A stretch of DNA of 64,000 nucleotides. It comes from Odontesthes bonariensis (Eukaryota; Chordata; Actinopteri; Atheriniformes; Atherinopsidae). The notes under the pieces are model-generated. The model ran no database searches, had not been told where the DNA came from, and was given only the letters and a program-made list of their open reading frames with translations. The stretch lies in NCBI RefSeq assembly GCF_027942865.1, contig NC_134524.1:23365536-23429535 (forward strand). Reading direction: 5' to 3'. Made by a program: the position numbers and the translations under genes. Positions 19,802 through 31,139 of the stretch are shown in pieces (the first letter of the stretch is position 1; each line of letters opens with the position of its first letter).

Positions 19802-20806
19802 CTTGAGTTGTTTTGATTTTCTGTTGTTTACGACGTGATATCTTAACATCGCTGTACGTGACATCATCCTCTCCAACTTGTTCTTCATCAGCTGAAATAT
19901 TTTAACATGTATTGTGATATAATATAATGAAAATACAGAAATAAAAATATCTGAATGAATGATAGAACACGTCATAAAACCTGGAAACATAATATCTGTC
20001 TCACCTACAGAACCAGTAGAACCAGCAGAACCAGCAGAAGAACCACAACACAGGCAGAAACACGAGGCAACACCAGGGAGAGAAGAGGAGAGGAACCAGC
20101 TGGAGAGATGGATGTAGGAGGAGGTGTGGTGGTGGCTTTATCTGAAATAAAGATATTTATCACATCACCGTCACATTATGAATGTTTAAACTCTTTAAAC
20201 TCAGCTCAGGAATCACAGAGAGTCACCTGAGTAACCCTCACCTGTGGCAGAGATCCAGCTGGGTGGAGACTCTCCATGACCGCTGATGCTGCACCTGCAG
20301 AGGCCTTCATCAGAGCTGGTAACATGGTGGAGGGTCATGTGACCTTTAGGTTCCGCCCTGATGAGGGAGCCATCTTTATAGAAAGCAGCTGGGGGGTCTT
20401 TGTTGGACAGCTCAGAGTGACGTCACCTCCCTCCATCACAGGGAGGACAGGACTCTGCAGGATCACTGATCCACCTCAGCACAGAGACAAACTACAGCAT
20501 TTCATCCATTTCCACACAGCTTCATCAGCACTAACTCCACAGTCTGATCTTACCAGCAGAGACAGTGAGGCTGATGCTGTTACTGGCTGCTCCCTCTCTG
20601 GGCTCACACCAGTAAACTCCACTGTCTGATGGCTGTGTGGAGCTGATGCTACAGGAGGAACCGGCTGCTTTGCCCCTTCCTGATCTACACTGAGTCCTGG
20701 TTCCTCCTCAGAGTCCATCCAGCAGAGCTGTGGTCCTCCTCACAGCTCAGAGACACAGAGTCTCCTTCAGACAGCTGAGAGCTGCTGGGACTCACAGTCA
20801 GACCAG
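19802..20806 (-). pseudogene. Fc-receptor-like gene remnant (two Ig exons, TM exon, ITIM-like exon)
   Basis: Four minus-strand exons carry plausible splice sites. Exon a (20806-20554) encodes an Ig domain: [20 protein letters not shown] with its first Cys and, after a frameshift, [17 protein letters not shown]; it ends at GTAAGA. Exon b (20465-20242) is a second Ig domain ([16 protein letters not shown], then [35 protein letters not shown]). Exon c (20141-20005) is a Thr/Pro/Ser stalk plus a hydrophobic segment of Val/Leu repeats. Exon d (19891-19802) has DDVTYSDVKI, matching V-x-Y-x-x-V. Exons a and b are 253 and 224 nt and each needs a frame change, and exon c ends in an in-frame TAG. This looks like a decayed inhibitory FcR-like surface receptor. 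Exon ends are my inference. Confidence 0.75.
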
Positions 20807-21059
20807 CTGTGAGCGCTGACATGAGGAGCAAAAAGCTGGATTCACTTATTCATTATTCCATCTCTTTCATATCACAGGTTCCTGCTGAAGTCACTGATAA
20901 AGAGTTCAAACATCTGAATGGTGATAAAAGCTTGATCCCAGCTAACCTGGATCAGCTGTGCAGCTCAGCAGTGACGTCAGAACTGAAGAGAAATGAGACT
21001 CAGGTTGGTCTGAATCAGACAAATAAAGTCATTTAACTCCATAAACTCGACAACCTGCG

Positions 21060-21495
21060 AAACGCAGAGCTCAGATCAAACCAGCGATGAATGCAAACAT
21101 CTTTCTGTGCTGATGTGAAGCTGCTCCATGTGCAGTAAATACTGCTGTTATGTCCTTTATCTGAAATGTTAGCCACTCAATAACAAAACTAACTCTAACT
21201 GCTGATGCTGTGGAGAAAAGACCAAAGTAGTGGGACTCGTGTGGGCAGCCTCTTACGGAGCATTCATGAACAGGAACAGCATAGAAACATATTCCATGGC
21301 AGCACACACAGAACTGTAACATACCAGCCACATTAGGTTGTGCTATTCTCTGATATGCAGAGAAAGAGCAGCTGGAGCTCAGGAGCAATGGGGAGGTTGG
21401 TGGTTCCACTCCGGCTTCCCCGGCCACAGGTGGAAGACGCTGAACCCCACGTTGCCTAGCGACGCATCCATGGGTGCATGAAGGTGTGTGACTGA
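21060..21495. other. No gene recognised
   Basis: Sequence upstream (on the minus strand) of the Fc-receptor-like remnant; a leader exon would be expected here or just beyond, but none is convincing. Confidence 0.4.
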
Positions 21496-22044
21496 CAGTG
21501 GTGGAATGTAACGGAGTATTTTTTACTTTGTTACTGTACTTAAGTAAATTTTTCCGTATTTGTACTTTACTTAAGTAAAAATAATAATGCATACTTTCGA
21601 CTTTTACTCCATTACATTTTGCAGCTATTATCTATACTTTCTACTCCACTACATTTCTACAATATGTGTTGTTACTCGTTACATTTTATAAATGCAGTTT
21701 CGCCATAACGTTGCCTACACAAAAATATGTTTAAACCAATCAGGTGGCTCTGTCAGCTTCAATGTTGCTTATAGTTTTTACTAACAGTGACTTCTGTAGA
21801 GGCTTAAGTATTACCAGTAGCTATACCTGCATTCTTCATCAAAATGGCCTTGACATTGAAAGACAACCAATAGCGCGAGTACTTTTACTTTTAATACTTA
21901 AAGTAAATTTAAAAGTCAGTACTTATGACTTTTACTTAAGTATGATTTTTTGATGCAGTACTTCTACTTTTACTTAAGTATATATTTTGCTGGGTATTTA
22001 TGCTTTTACTTAAGTACTACACTTCAGTACTTCCTCCACCACTG
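21496..22044. mobile_element. hAT-type MITE built of CTTAAGTA motifs
   Basis: Terminal repeats CAGTGGTGGA and TCCACCACTG with a perfect 8-bp duplication GTGACTGA (21488-21495 and 22045-22052) define a 549-bp non-autonomous hAT. The interior is dominated by TACTTAAGTA-like palindromes in both halves (at least six CTTAAGTA copies), a recognisable teleost family. No coding capacity. Confidence 0.88.
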
Positions 22045-22323
22045 GTGACTGAGCAGAAAGCCTGTAGTTACAGACTAAGACGTGCTGTGTGAGTGTGGCT
22101 GAATGTGGCATGTAGTGTTGAAGCTCTGAGTGCTCATTAAGATCAGAAAAGTGCTGTACAAGAACAGTCCATTTCTACTTTCTGATAAGGTTCTGTGTGG
22201 GCGTGGCCTAAAGCCCATCTCTATCTGAAACCGCTGTCTCTTAGAGTTCCTCAAACATTTCCTGCTGTCGACTTTAGCAGAAAACACCTGAGCTGAAACA
22301 AGCAGTGGTAAAGCCCTGCTGCC

Positions 22324-22324
<1 letters not shown>

Positions 22325-22353
<29 letters not shown>
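22325..22353. repeat. Poly(C) tract
   Basis: 29 uninterrupted C residues; length is likely to be unstable or mis-called. Confidence 0.95.
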
Positions 22354-22354
<1 letters not shown>

Positions 22355-22410
22355 CTCACACCGTTTATTCTTTACACGCTCAGCTGCAGGAGTTTGGATC
22401 AAACTGAGCA

Positions 22411-24874
22411 CTTATTTCCCAACCTTTTTGACTGCACGGACCAGAGCGCAGCTGTAATATTTCAGACGGACCGGTGGGGAATGTTACGTGACGTCACACC
22501 ACTAGTATCATGTTAACATGCAAAACAGAAACATGACGCAACCTAGTCAAGTCAAGTCTTTTATTGTCAGATACACAGAACAACAGAGTCGGACTGGGCA
22601 CTGAAATACTTAGGACAGGACACCGTACAGCAACTACCATAACATGACATGACATAAGTACTCGAACAAAAACAGTAACAATAAATAGGCAATGTGAATA
22701 CTACAAATAAAACTACCTAAACAACATTTACATCAAAACTTAACTCACCCTAAATGTGAACCCTGAGCCTGTTTTCCAGACACAAGATGATCATAACGCG
22801 GTGTTATGTCTGTCAGTGATATGCGCAGCGTGTTCTCAGTCTGCTGCGCTGCTTTGTTTTGGTGACTGTCAAAGCGGAAAATCCAGCCTCGCACAAGTAA
22901 GTAGACGGAAAAGACAACAGTGTCTTCAGTGCTATTTCACCGAGTCCTGGGAATTCTCCCATAACTTTAACCCAAAATGATGAGACTGAACTTTGTATAA
23001 ATAAAGTCTTGAGGCCTCCGTCATTTTTTAACTCCAGCAATTTGTCCTCTTGTGCTGATGGGAGCGATGATGTTTCCGAAGTAAAGGGATCTCATATCCA
23101 TTCCTTTCCGACCCTCGGGTCCTTCGCTGTGGGAAAGTATCTCTCAAACTCCGCTGACAGTGCGCGCAGGTGATCCAGGATGAGCGCTCTCAGGTGTGGG
23201 CATCCGGCCTCTCCTGTAAACTCCGTGTATGTGTGAAACATGTCACAGACACCTTTCTCCACTCTTTTAGCCCAGGAATCCAGTTTTGCTTTAAAAGCTG
23301 AAATTTTGTCGGCCACTTTGAACACAGTGGATGTTTTACCTTGAAGTGACAGGTTGAGCTCGTTGCAATGCGCAAATATGTCACACATGTAAGACAGTTT
23401 TGACAACCAGTCGTGGTCTTTGAAGTGGTCGGCAAGCGGGGAGTGTCTCTCGGACAGATATACCAACAGCGGCTGGCGGAGTTTGAAGACACGATTGAGA
23501 GCCTTGCCCCTGGACAGCCACCTGACCTCCGCGTGTAGCAGGAGCCGTTTGTGGTCCTCATCCATTCTGTCACAAAGCTGTTCGAACAGACGTGTGTTCA
23601 GCGTACGTGTTTTGACATAATTTATTATGCCAACTACGTCCTTCATGACCTGGTTGAGTTCTGGTGAAAGTCTCTTGCATGCCAACGCTTCACGATGAAT
23701 GACACAATGAGTGGCTTCGCAGTGTGGAGCCCTCTCTTTTACGCGGGTGATGAAGCCAGATATGCGGCCGGTCATTGCTGCGCCCCCATCGGTGCACACA
23801 CCAACACACTCCAGCCAGCTGAGTTTACCGGACATGTATTCATCCAAGGCCTTAAATATCTGCTCTCCCGTAGTTTTACTTGGCAGGTTCAAGGCGCACA
23901 GCAAATCCTCCTGCAAGTCATCTTCATAGATATATCTGACATAAACGAGTAAAACCGCCTTGTTTTCCACGTCCGTGGACTCGTCAACTTGAATCGCATA
24001 CCACTTGGATGCGTTTAATCTTTCCAAAAGCTGGCTTTCAACATCCTCCGCCATCTCATCTATTCTCCTTTTAACGGTGTTATTGGAGAGAGGAACGTGT
24101 CCAACTTTATTTGCTGCAGCTTCACCAAAAAGTAATTGGCAAATGTCCTTAGCTGCTGGCAGAATTAATTTCTCCCCGATGTCAAAGGGCTTTTTTGCTT
24201 TTGCAAAACGATGCACGACCACATATGATGCCTTCAATGCAGCTACATTAATTGCAGTTGCGGACTTCATCATTTGCCGCTGGCTGTCCTGTTCTGATCT
24301 TCTTCTCTCAAAATATTCAACTGGCCTGTCTTTAAGAGCAGGATGTTTCGTCTCCAGGTGCCGAAGTAATTTTGATGCTTTCATAGCTTCGTTTGCTAGC
24401 TTCTCTCCGCACACAACGCACAGTGGATTAGGAGCAGCTGCGTCCCCAGATGTGATGAAACCGAATTTCATGTAACTGTTGTCATATTTCGGGTGAATTT
24501 GGATTTTTTTTCTTTTCGTTTCTTCATTATTTTCGCTGTCTGTGGGCCTTCTTTCCGCAGCTCTGGTGAAAAAACTTGCCAATGTCGTTTGTTTCTTCAT
24601 GGTTTCTATGGATTCATCCTGCGTTCCCACCGTTCCTCGTGCAGATGTGACCCTCATCTCCGCCAATTATGATGTTTACATTGACACGTAACATATTGGC
24701 TATAACGATACAATTAAAAATAAAGTAATCTGCCTGGTGTTACGTGATGAAGAGGTTTGAATTTTAAAGTAATATGCTAATTATCAAAATGCAATGCAGT
24801 ACATCTTTGGCAAATACACCCTCTTTTTTCTGAATCGGTTTTCACGGCCCGGTACCGGTTGTTGGGAACGCCTG
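22411..24874 (-). mobile_element. ZBED5/SCAND3-like hAT element with duplicated flank
   Basis: The right end, read inward on the minus strand, is CAGGCGTTCCCAACAACCGG; the left end reads TTTCCCAACCTTTTTGACTG. Both match the TTCCCAACC style of hAT-Charlie/Buster ends. Between them is a transposase gene on the minus strand. Instead of an 8-bp duplication, the two sides carry a perfect 41-bp direct repeat (22370-22410 and 24875-24915). A short teleost repeat (AAGTCAAGTCTTTTATTGTC at about 22551) sits inside the left part. Confidence 0.75.
22813..24657 (-). pseudogene. hAT transposase, ZBED5/FAM200-like, one in-frame stop
   Basis: From ATG 24657 the minus strand encodes about 521 residues to a TGA at 23092. 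An N-terminal leader (KKQTTLASFF) precedes a BED finger (LCVVCGEKLANEAMKASKLL, RHLETKHP). Then come the hAT catalytic region (YAIQVDESTDVENKA, CVGVCTDGGAAMTG, THCVIHREALACK) and the helical insertion domain (EVRWLSRGKALNRVFKLR). After the stop the same frame continues to LKTLFIQSSVSSFWVKV and LSFPSTYLCEAGFSAL, the hAT dimerisation domain. The stop sits where an Arg CGA would fit, a CpG decay change. Apart from this and a shifted extreme C-terminus the frame is remarkably open, suggesting a fairly young copy. The family includes domesticated vertebrate ZBED5-like genes. Confidence 0.85.
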
Positions 24875-25064
24875 CTTTACACGCTCAGCTGCAGGAGTTT
24901 GGATCAAACTGAGCATTTATTCTCGGGTGTTGGGCAGGGCCCAGGGCTGGACTGGGGAAATTTTTCAGGCCGGGCATTTTTAACCAAGACCAGGCCACCA
25001 CCAGGTATTGAAGGGGAAAAAAATTAAGTGCGCTGTGACAGCATGTTTTTTTTTTGGTCCCTTA

Positions 25065-25076
25065 ACCACTGTTTCC
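25065..25076. repeat. Rex3 target-site duplication, left copy
   Basis: ACCACTGTTTCC, identical to 28408-28419 on the other side of the Rex3 element. Confidence 0.9.
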
Positions 25077-28000
25077 CTCCCCCTTGAGCTGTCACCTTAC
25101 CGTGGTGGGGGGGTTTGCGTGCCCCAATGAGTCACCCATGGCAAACAGATCCTAGATGAGGGACCAGACAAAGAACAGCTCACAAGAACCCCTATGACGA
25201 TTAAAGAAAATGGACACCGTGTTCCCTTGCCCGGACGCGGGTCACCGGGGCCTCCCCCTGGAGCCAGGCCCAGGGGTGGGGCCCGCCGGCGAGCGCCTGG
25301 TGGCCGGGTCTGTGCCCGTGGGGCTCGGTCGGGCACAGCCCGAAGAAACGACACGGGTCCCCCTTCCTACGGGCTCACCACCCGTGGGAGGGGCCATGGG
25401 GGTCGGGTGCAGTGTGAGCTGGGCGGCAGCCGAAGGCAGGGACCTTGGCGGTCTGATCCTCGGCTACTGAAGCTGGCTCTTGGGACGTGGAACGTCACCT
25501 CTCTGCTGGGGAAGGAGCCTGAGCTGGTGCGCGAGGCTGAGCGGTTCCGGCTAGATATAGTCGGACTCACCTCGACGCATGGCTTGGGCTCCGGAACCAG
25601 CCTCCTCGAGAGGGGTTGGACTCTCTTCCACTCTGGAGTTGCCCGCGGTGAGAGGCGTAGAGCAGGTGTGGGCATACTTATTGCCCCCCGGCTGTGCGCC
25701 TGTACATTGGGATTCACCCCGGTAGACGAGAGGGTAGCCTCCCTCTGCCTTAGGGTGGGGGGACGGGTCCTGACTGTTGTTTGTGCTTATGCACCGAACG
25801 GCAGTTCAGAGTACCCACCCTTTTTGGAGTCCCTGGAGGAGGCACTGGAGAGTGCTCCTCCGGGAGACTCCCTCGTCCTGCTGGGGGACTTCAATGCTCA
25901 CGTGGGCAATGACAGTGAGACCTGGAGGGGCGTGATTGGGAGGAACGGCCCCCCCGATCTGAATCAGAGTGGTGTTTTGTTGTTGGACTTCTGTGCTCGT
26001 CACGGATTGTCCATAACGAACACCATGTTCAGGCATAAGGGTGTCCATATGTGCACTTGGCACCAGGACACCCTAGGCCGCAGCTCGATGATCGACTTTG
26101 TAGTCGTATCGTCAGACTTGCGGCCGTATGTCCTGCACACTCGGGTGAAGAGAGGGGCGGAGCTGTCAACTGATCACCACCTGGTGGTGAATTGGCTCCG
26201 CTGGTGGGGGAAGAAGCCGGTCAGACCTGGCAGGCCCAAACGTATTGTGAGGGTCTGCTGGGAACGGCTGGCGGAATCCCCTGTAAGGAGGAGTTTCAAC
26301 TCCCACCTCCGGCAGAGCTTCAACCATGTCCCGGGGGAGGTGGGGGACATTGAGCCCGAATGGGCCATGTTCCGTGCCTCCATTGTTGAGGCGGCCGACC
26401 GGAGCTGTGGCCGCAAGGTGGTCGGTGCCTGTCGTGGCGGCAATCCCCGAACCCGCTGGTGGACCCCAGTGGTGAGGGAGGCCGTCAAGCTGAAGAAGGA
26501 GTCCTATCGGGCCTTTTTGGCCAGTGGGACTCTGGAAGCAGCTGATGGGTACCGACAGGCCAAGCGGAACGCAGCCTCGGCGGTTGCTGAGGCAAAAACT
26601 CGGGCTTGGGAGGAGTTCGGGGAGGCCATGGAGAACGATTTCCGGACGGCCTCGAGGAGATTCTGGTCCACCATCCGGCGGCTCAGGGGGGGGAAGCGGT
26701 GCACCGTCAACACCGTGTATGGTGAGGGCGGGGCTCTGCTGACTTCAACTAGGGACGTCGGGAGTCGGTGGGGGGAATACTTCGAGGGCCTCCTCAATCC
26801 TACCGACACGCCTTCCGATGAGGAAGCAGAGTTGGGGAGCTCGGACGTGGGACCTCCCATTTCTGGGGCTGAGGTTGCCGAGGTGGTCAAAAAACTCCTC
26901 GGTGGCAAGGCCCCGGGAGTGGATGAGGTCCGTCCTGAGTTCCTCAAGGCTCTGGATGTTGTGGGGCTGTCTTGGTTGACACGTCTCTGCAGCATCGCGT
27001 GGACATCGGGGGCAGTGCCTCTGGACTGGCAGATCGGGGTGGTGGTCCCCCTCTTTAAAAAGGGGGACCGGAGGGTGTGTTCCAACTATAGGGGGATCAC
27101 ACTCCTCAGCCTCCCTGGTAAGGTCTTTTCGGGGGTACTGGAGAGGAGGATCCGCCGGATAGTCGAATCTCGGATTCAGGAGGTGCAGTGTGGTTTTCGT
27201 CCTGGCCGTGGAACAGTGGACCAGCTCTATACCCTCCGCAGGATCCTGGAGGGAGCATGGGAGTTCGCCCCCCCCCCCCCGGTCTACATGTGTTTTGTGG
27301 ACTTGGAGAAGGCGTTCGACCGTGTCCCTCGGGGACTCTCTTGGGGGGTGCTCTGTGAGTATGGAGTGCCGGACTCCTTGATATGGGCTGTTCGGTCCCT
27401 GTATGACCGGTGTCAGAGTTTGGTCCGCATTGCCGGCAGTAAGTCGGACATGTTTGTGAGGGTTGGACTCCGTCAGGGCTGCCCTTTGTCACCGATTCTG
27501 TTCATAATTTTTATGGACAGAATTTCTAGGCGCAGCCAGGGCGTTGAGGGGGTCCGGTTTGGCGACCTCAGAATCGGGTCTCTGCTTTTTGCGGACGATT
27601 TGGTTCTGTTGGCGTCGTCAGGCCGTGACCTTCAGCTCTCACTGGAGCGGTTCGCAGCCGAGTGTGAAGCGGCTGGGATGACCATCAGCACCTCCAAATC
27701 TGAGACCATGGTCTTCGGCCGGAAAAGGGTGGAATGCTCTCTCCGGGTCGGGAATGAGATCCTTCCCCAAGTGGAGGAGTTCAAGTATCTCGGGGTCTTG
27801 TTCACGAGTGAGGGACGAATGGAACAGGAGATTGACAGACGGATCGGTGCGGCGTCTGCAGTGATGCGGGCTCTGCATCGGCCCGTCGTGGTGAAGAAGG
27901 AGCTGAGCCAGAAGGCGAAGCTCTCGATTTACCGGTCAATCTATGTTCCTACCCTCACCTATGGTCACGAGCTGTGGGTAGTGACCGAAAGAACGAGATC

Positions 28001-28407
28001 GCGAATACAAGCGGCCGAAATGAGTTTCCTCCGCAGGGTGGCTGGGCTCTCCCTTAGAGATAGGGTGAGAAGCTCGGTCATCCGGGAGGGGCTCGGAGTA
28101 GAACCGCTGCTCCTCCGCATCGAGAGGAGTCAGATGAGGTGGCTCGGGCATCTGGTGAGAATGCCTCCTGGACGCCTCCCCGGTGAGGTGTTCCGGGCCC
28201 GTCCCACTGGGAGGAGGCCCCGGGGAAGACCCAGGACACGTTGGAGAGACTATGTCTCTCGGCTGGCCTGGGAACGCCTCGGGGTCCCCCCAGAAGAGCT
28301 GGAGGAAGTGGCCGGGGACAGGAACGTCTGGGTCTCTTTGCTCAAGCTGCTGCCCCCGCGACCCGATCCCCGGACCAGCGGAAGATAATGGATGGATGGA
28401 TGGATGG
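25077..28407 (+). mobile_element. Full-length Rex3 (RTE-clade) retrotransposon
   Basis: 3331 bp between perfect 12-bp duplications ACCACTGTTTCC. The 5' leader contains the characteristic CTGTCACCTTACCGTGGTGG; the 3' end is a (GATG)n tail, typical of RTE elements. The single open frame is intact. As I recall them, the published Rex3 diagnostic PCR primer sites fall at about 27018-27037 and 27474-27494 in the expected orientation, which supports the family name. Confidence 0.92.
25194..28388 (+). CDS. Rex3 endonuclease-reverse transcriptase polyprotein
   Basis: A 1064-residue uninterrupted frame from ATG 25194. A Gly/Pro/Arg-rich leader (residues 1-95) precedes the APE endonuclease with [65 protein letters not shown] and STDHHLV. 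The reverse transcriptase covers about residues 560-860 with [64 protein letters not shown], the catalytic [12 protein letters not shown] and FKYLGVLF. The C-terminus holds [20 protein letters not shown] and [16 protein letters not shown]. Family members reverse-transcribe their RNA at a nicked chromosomal target. High GC content is normal for this family. Confidence 0.95.
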   Translation: MTIKENGHRVPLPGRGSPGPPPGARPRGGARRRAPGGRVCARGARSGTARRNDTGPPSYGLTTRGRGHGGRVQCELGGSRRQGPWRSDPRLLKLALGTWNVTSLLGKEPELVREAERFRLDIVGLTSTHGLGSGTSLLERGWTLFHSGVARGERRRAGVGILIAPRLCACTLGFTPVDERVASLCLRVGGRVLTVVCAYAPNGSSEYPPFLESLEEALESAPPGDSLVLLGDFNAHVGNDSETWRGVIGRNGPPDLNQSGVLLLDFCARHGLSITNTMFRHKGVHMCTWHQDTLGRSSMIDFVVVSSDLRPYVLHTRVKRGAELSTDHHLVVNWLRWWGKKPVRPGRPKRIVRVCWERLAESPVRRSFNSHLRQSFNHVPGEVGDIEPEWAMFRASIVEAADRSCGRKVVGACRGGNPRTRWWTPVVREAVKLKKESYRAFLASGTLEAADGYRQAKRNAASAVAEAKTRAWEEFGEAMENDFRTASRRFWSTIRRLRGGKRCTVNTVYGEGGALLTSTRDVGSRWGEYFEGLLNPTDTPSDEEAELGSSDVGPPISGAEVAEVVKKLLGGKAPGVDEVRPEFLKALDVVGLSWLTRLCSIAWTSGAVPLDWQIGVVVPLFKKGDRRVCSNYRGITLLSLPGKVFSGVLERRIRRIVESRIQEVQCGFRPGRGTVDQLYTLRRILEGAWEFAPPPPVYMCFVDLEKAFDRVPRGLSWGVLCEYGVPDSLIWAVRSLYDRCQSLVRIAGSKSDMFVRVGLRQGCPLSPILFIIFMDRISRRSQGVEGVRFGDLRIGSLLFADDLVLLASSGRDLQLSLERFAAECEAAGMTISTSKSETMVFGRKRVECSLRVGNEILPQVEEFKYLGVLFTSEGRMEQEIDRRIGAASAVMRALHRPVVVKKELSQKAKLSIYRSIYVPTLTYGHELWVVTERTRSRIQAAEMSFLRRVAGLSLRDRVRSSVIREGLGVEPLLLRIERSQMRWLGHLVRMPPGRLPGEVFRARPTGRRPRGRPRTRWRDYVSRLAWERLGVPPEELEEVAGDRNVWVSLLKLLPPRPDPRTSGR

Positions 28408-30109
28408 ACCACTGTTTCCACTCACTAATACAAAATTATTATGACTTGATCAGGTGCAGTGACAATGCATCCTTGTTCATATTTCACCAAAAATCATTCC
28501 CTTCCAAACATCAAAACCAATCAGATAAAATAGATATACAGTATATAAATATCACTGCAAATATTGAATATAATTTTTTTGGATGAATGTTATTTTAAAT
28601 CATTCAACAAAACTTGGATTTAAATTCTTCTTTTTGTTTGACAGTCCACAGGTCTGGCCAGTCACTACTGATGTCTACAGAGAAACAGCTAAAATGATGC
28701 ATGCATCACACATCTCACACACCCACTCACACTATTGTGATCACAATATTCACCAGCAGGACATACCCCTCTTTACATTAACAATCTGGGCAAAGTGAGG
28801 CTCCACTTCTATAAACTGGAGATGCATTTAGCTGCCTTTGAATACTCTGACCTGGTGGTGGTAGACAGGCTCCTTGTGTCTGCCCACACTGACCTGCTTC
28901 AGGTTGGAGCTGCCAGGGCTGCAGGTTTCATGGCTGGCGTCTGTCTGGGCCTGATCTGGGTCTGACTTGTGCTTCTTTACAAAGAAGTCTTTTCATTGTT
29001 ATCTGTCCCAACACAATAAGACAGCCTGGTTAAACCTCAATATTGTGTTAATCTTAAATTATTTGTCTCCATACTTGTGCTTTAACTTACTTTAAAACCA
29101 ACTCCAAGCCTAGCTGCTATAAAATTAAACGAGATCATGTAGGTCAGTCAGTTTAAGTACCTTGGCTAAAGTTATACTTTTAGACCTTTATAATAACAAA
29201 AAAGCTTTTCATCAGTTTCATCTAACGTTACAGTTATGAAATCCTTATGAAACTGTGTTGATTATATACTTACTGAATGATCTGCCCCCCCCCCCCACAC
29301 ACACACACACAATCCCAACACAGTGGTATGTTACAAGTTTAATTGGTTCCGTGACAGAGCTCATAAGTCAAATAGCTCGTAGTCCAATCAATATTCACCA
29401 TTAAATGAATGGAAATGCCATTAATCCGTTCCATGAAATACAAATAGACGGAATAACGGCTCTTAAAAAAACTCATATGTCGGGACACTCTTAACTCAAG
29501 GTACCACTTTAAAGTGCTATATAATACGACTTCATGCTAACGTGACATTAGCCTTTCATAACTTTAGCCTACTCGTTTAGCCTAACAATTGGCAACAAAA
29601 TATCTTCTCTAAATGTACAGTCTTTAAAAACAATGACTCATTTGGAAATCACATTAAAACTTAACTCCAAAATGATGTATTCCACGAAAGTAGGTTCACT
29701 CTGACAGTACAACACCACACTCTCTATGCCTGCTCCTCATTTCAAAAGACGCCGCATTTCTCACTCATCTTTCACGAGACTTGCCTGTCAATCAACTGGA
29801 GTGACACCTGAGGTGTCCAATCAGGTTCCAGAGGTGGCCGTTCGGGAGCCGAGTCAAAAGAGCCGAGCTTCGCCCCTGGCCTGCCCCTCACCTCATTGGC
29901 CCAGGCTTCAATCAATCATGACTAAAGGGCCGATCTACCAGTTTATGCACCAATAGGAGGGTTTATATACCGTTATCCACATATTGCGTTATGTTTTAAA
30001 TCTGTATTAAATTATATTTCGTAAAAAAAAAAAAGCGCAGGCCAGTAAGTCATCAGGCCAGCGGGCAAATGCCCGGTATGCCTTACTATCAGTCCAGCGG
30101 TGGCAGGGC

Positions 30110-30900
30110 CCCTGCCGGGAGGGTTTTGGTGGCGCTCGGGCTCACCGGGGCCGGTTCCGGTGCGCGGCCCAGTCTGGGTGGCGGGGGCCTGGCGGGGCTG
30201 GTAGGCTGCCGCCTCTGGTCGCCGGGGGGGCTCTGCCCGATGCTTGTGGGGGCTCTGTACGGGAGCTTCCTCTGCTGTCTTGAGGGGGGATACGTGGTTG
30301 TCCCTATGGTGGCTTCCCGGGTTCTGTGCTCCTTGGGGGCTGTTGGTGGCCTGGGTCTGGGGGCCCTCTCGGCCTGCTTCTCATTGCTGGGGGGGGGGGG
30401 GGGGGGGGGAAGGATTGTGACACTATACACTGATATTTAAGCATGGTTATTATGTGGGACCATCTATGTGTATTGCATGTTCATGCACACACACTCACAC
30501 TCACATTCATTAGCCCAGTAGCATGCTCACTATGCTCACTAAGCAGTTGTTGTGCTTTCCTGTGGTTTAAGGTCACCTGTGTATTATATGAGATGCTGCT
30601 GCTTGTGTTTGTTTGTTTGTTTGTGTGTTTGTTCTCTGCTTGTCTGCTTATAGGTGCTCTGGTGCTTCTAAGGTTGGATTCCCCACAAAAGCCGTGAATC
30701 GTCTTCAGTTTTGTTTTTACAGGTGTAGCCGTGGTTGTCGGGTTTTTCGTTGTTTTTTTTATGTTTGTCTCTTCATATCTCTGTTCTTTTTTTCTCTTCT
30801 TCGCTTTCCCTCTCTTTCTGTCCCCCGGTCCAGTTCGGCACTATTATCATATCATGTTAAATATTGGTAACAAAAATAAATAAATAAAAATGAGGAGTTG
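30110..30900. repeat. G-rich dispersed repeat with A-rich LINE-like tail
   Basis: A G-rich block (30110-30415, ending in a G19 run at about 30391-30409) is followed by pyrimidine-rich sequence. It closes with AACAAAAATAAATAAATAAA at about 30868-30888, as in the 3' end of a LINE inserted in the plus orientation. The open frames in the G-rich part exist on both strands and have no domain. Family unknown. Confidence 0.4.
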
Positions 30901-31139
30901 ATGGGCGTCAAGGGGAGATTTACATTCATAAAGCTTCCCTTGGCATAGCAAATGTGTTTAGCATAAACGGTATTCAGATTACAATTCTGCTGCCATAATG
31001 CTGGACAGGACAAGGGAAAAAAAACTGAGCATTTATTTTGCATTCTTTTCACTTAGTTTCTGTACGCTCTTAGTTGTGTAAAGTTCGTCCTGAAGCAGCT
31101 CATCATCATGTGTTTTCCATCCGACCTCAGCCTGAGCTG

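Larger units (their letters stand above)
24951..30101. mobile_element. hAT element (CAGGGCTGGACTGG ends) containing Rex3
   Basis: Perfect 8-bp duplication GGCAGGGC at 24943-24950 and 30102-30109. The left end reads CCAGGGCTGGACTGG with CCGGGCATTT further in; the right end mirrors this (AAATGCCCGG...CAGTCCAGC). Without the Rex3 insertion the element is about 1.8 kb. A minus-strand stretch near 28800-28990 reads like a hAT leader (FVKKHKSDPDQAQTDASHE), but no catalytic domain remains. A short repeat at about 29311-29510 (CAGTGGTA...TACCACTT ends) and a C/CA tract at 29286 lie inside. Confidence 0.8.

Noticed and set aside
21071..21592. 173-codon minus-strand frame upstream of the Fc-receptor-like remnant
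   Set aside because: It runs into the MITE at 21496, has no leader peptide or Ig signature, and is probably chance.
26504..27085. 193-codon minus-strand frame within Rex3
   Set aside because: GC-rich antisense shadow of the Rex3 reverse transcriptase gene.
30069..30440. G-rich 123-codon frame and its antisense
   Set aside because: Low-complexity G runs keep both strands open; lies in a dispersed repeat.
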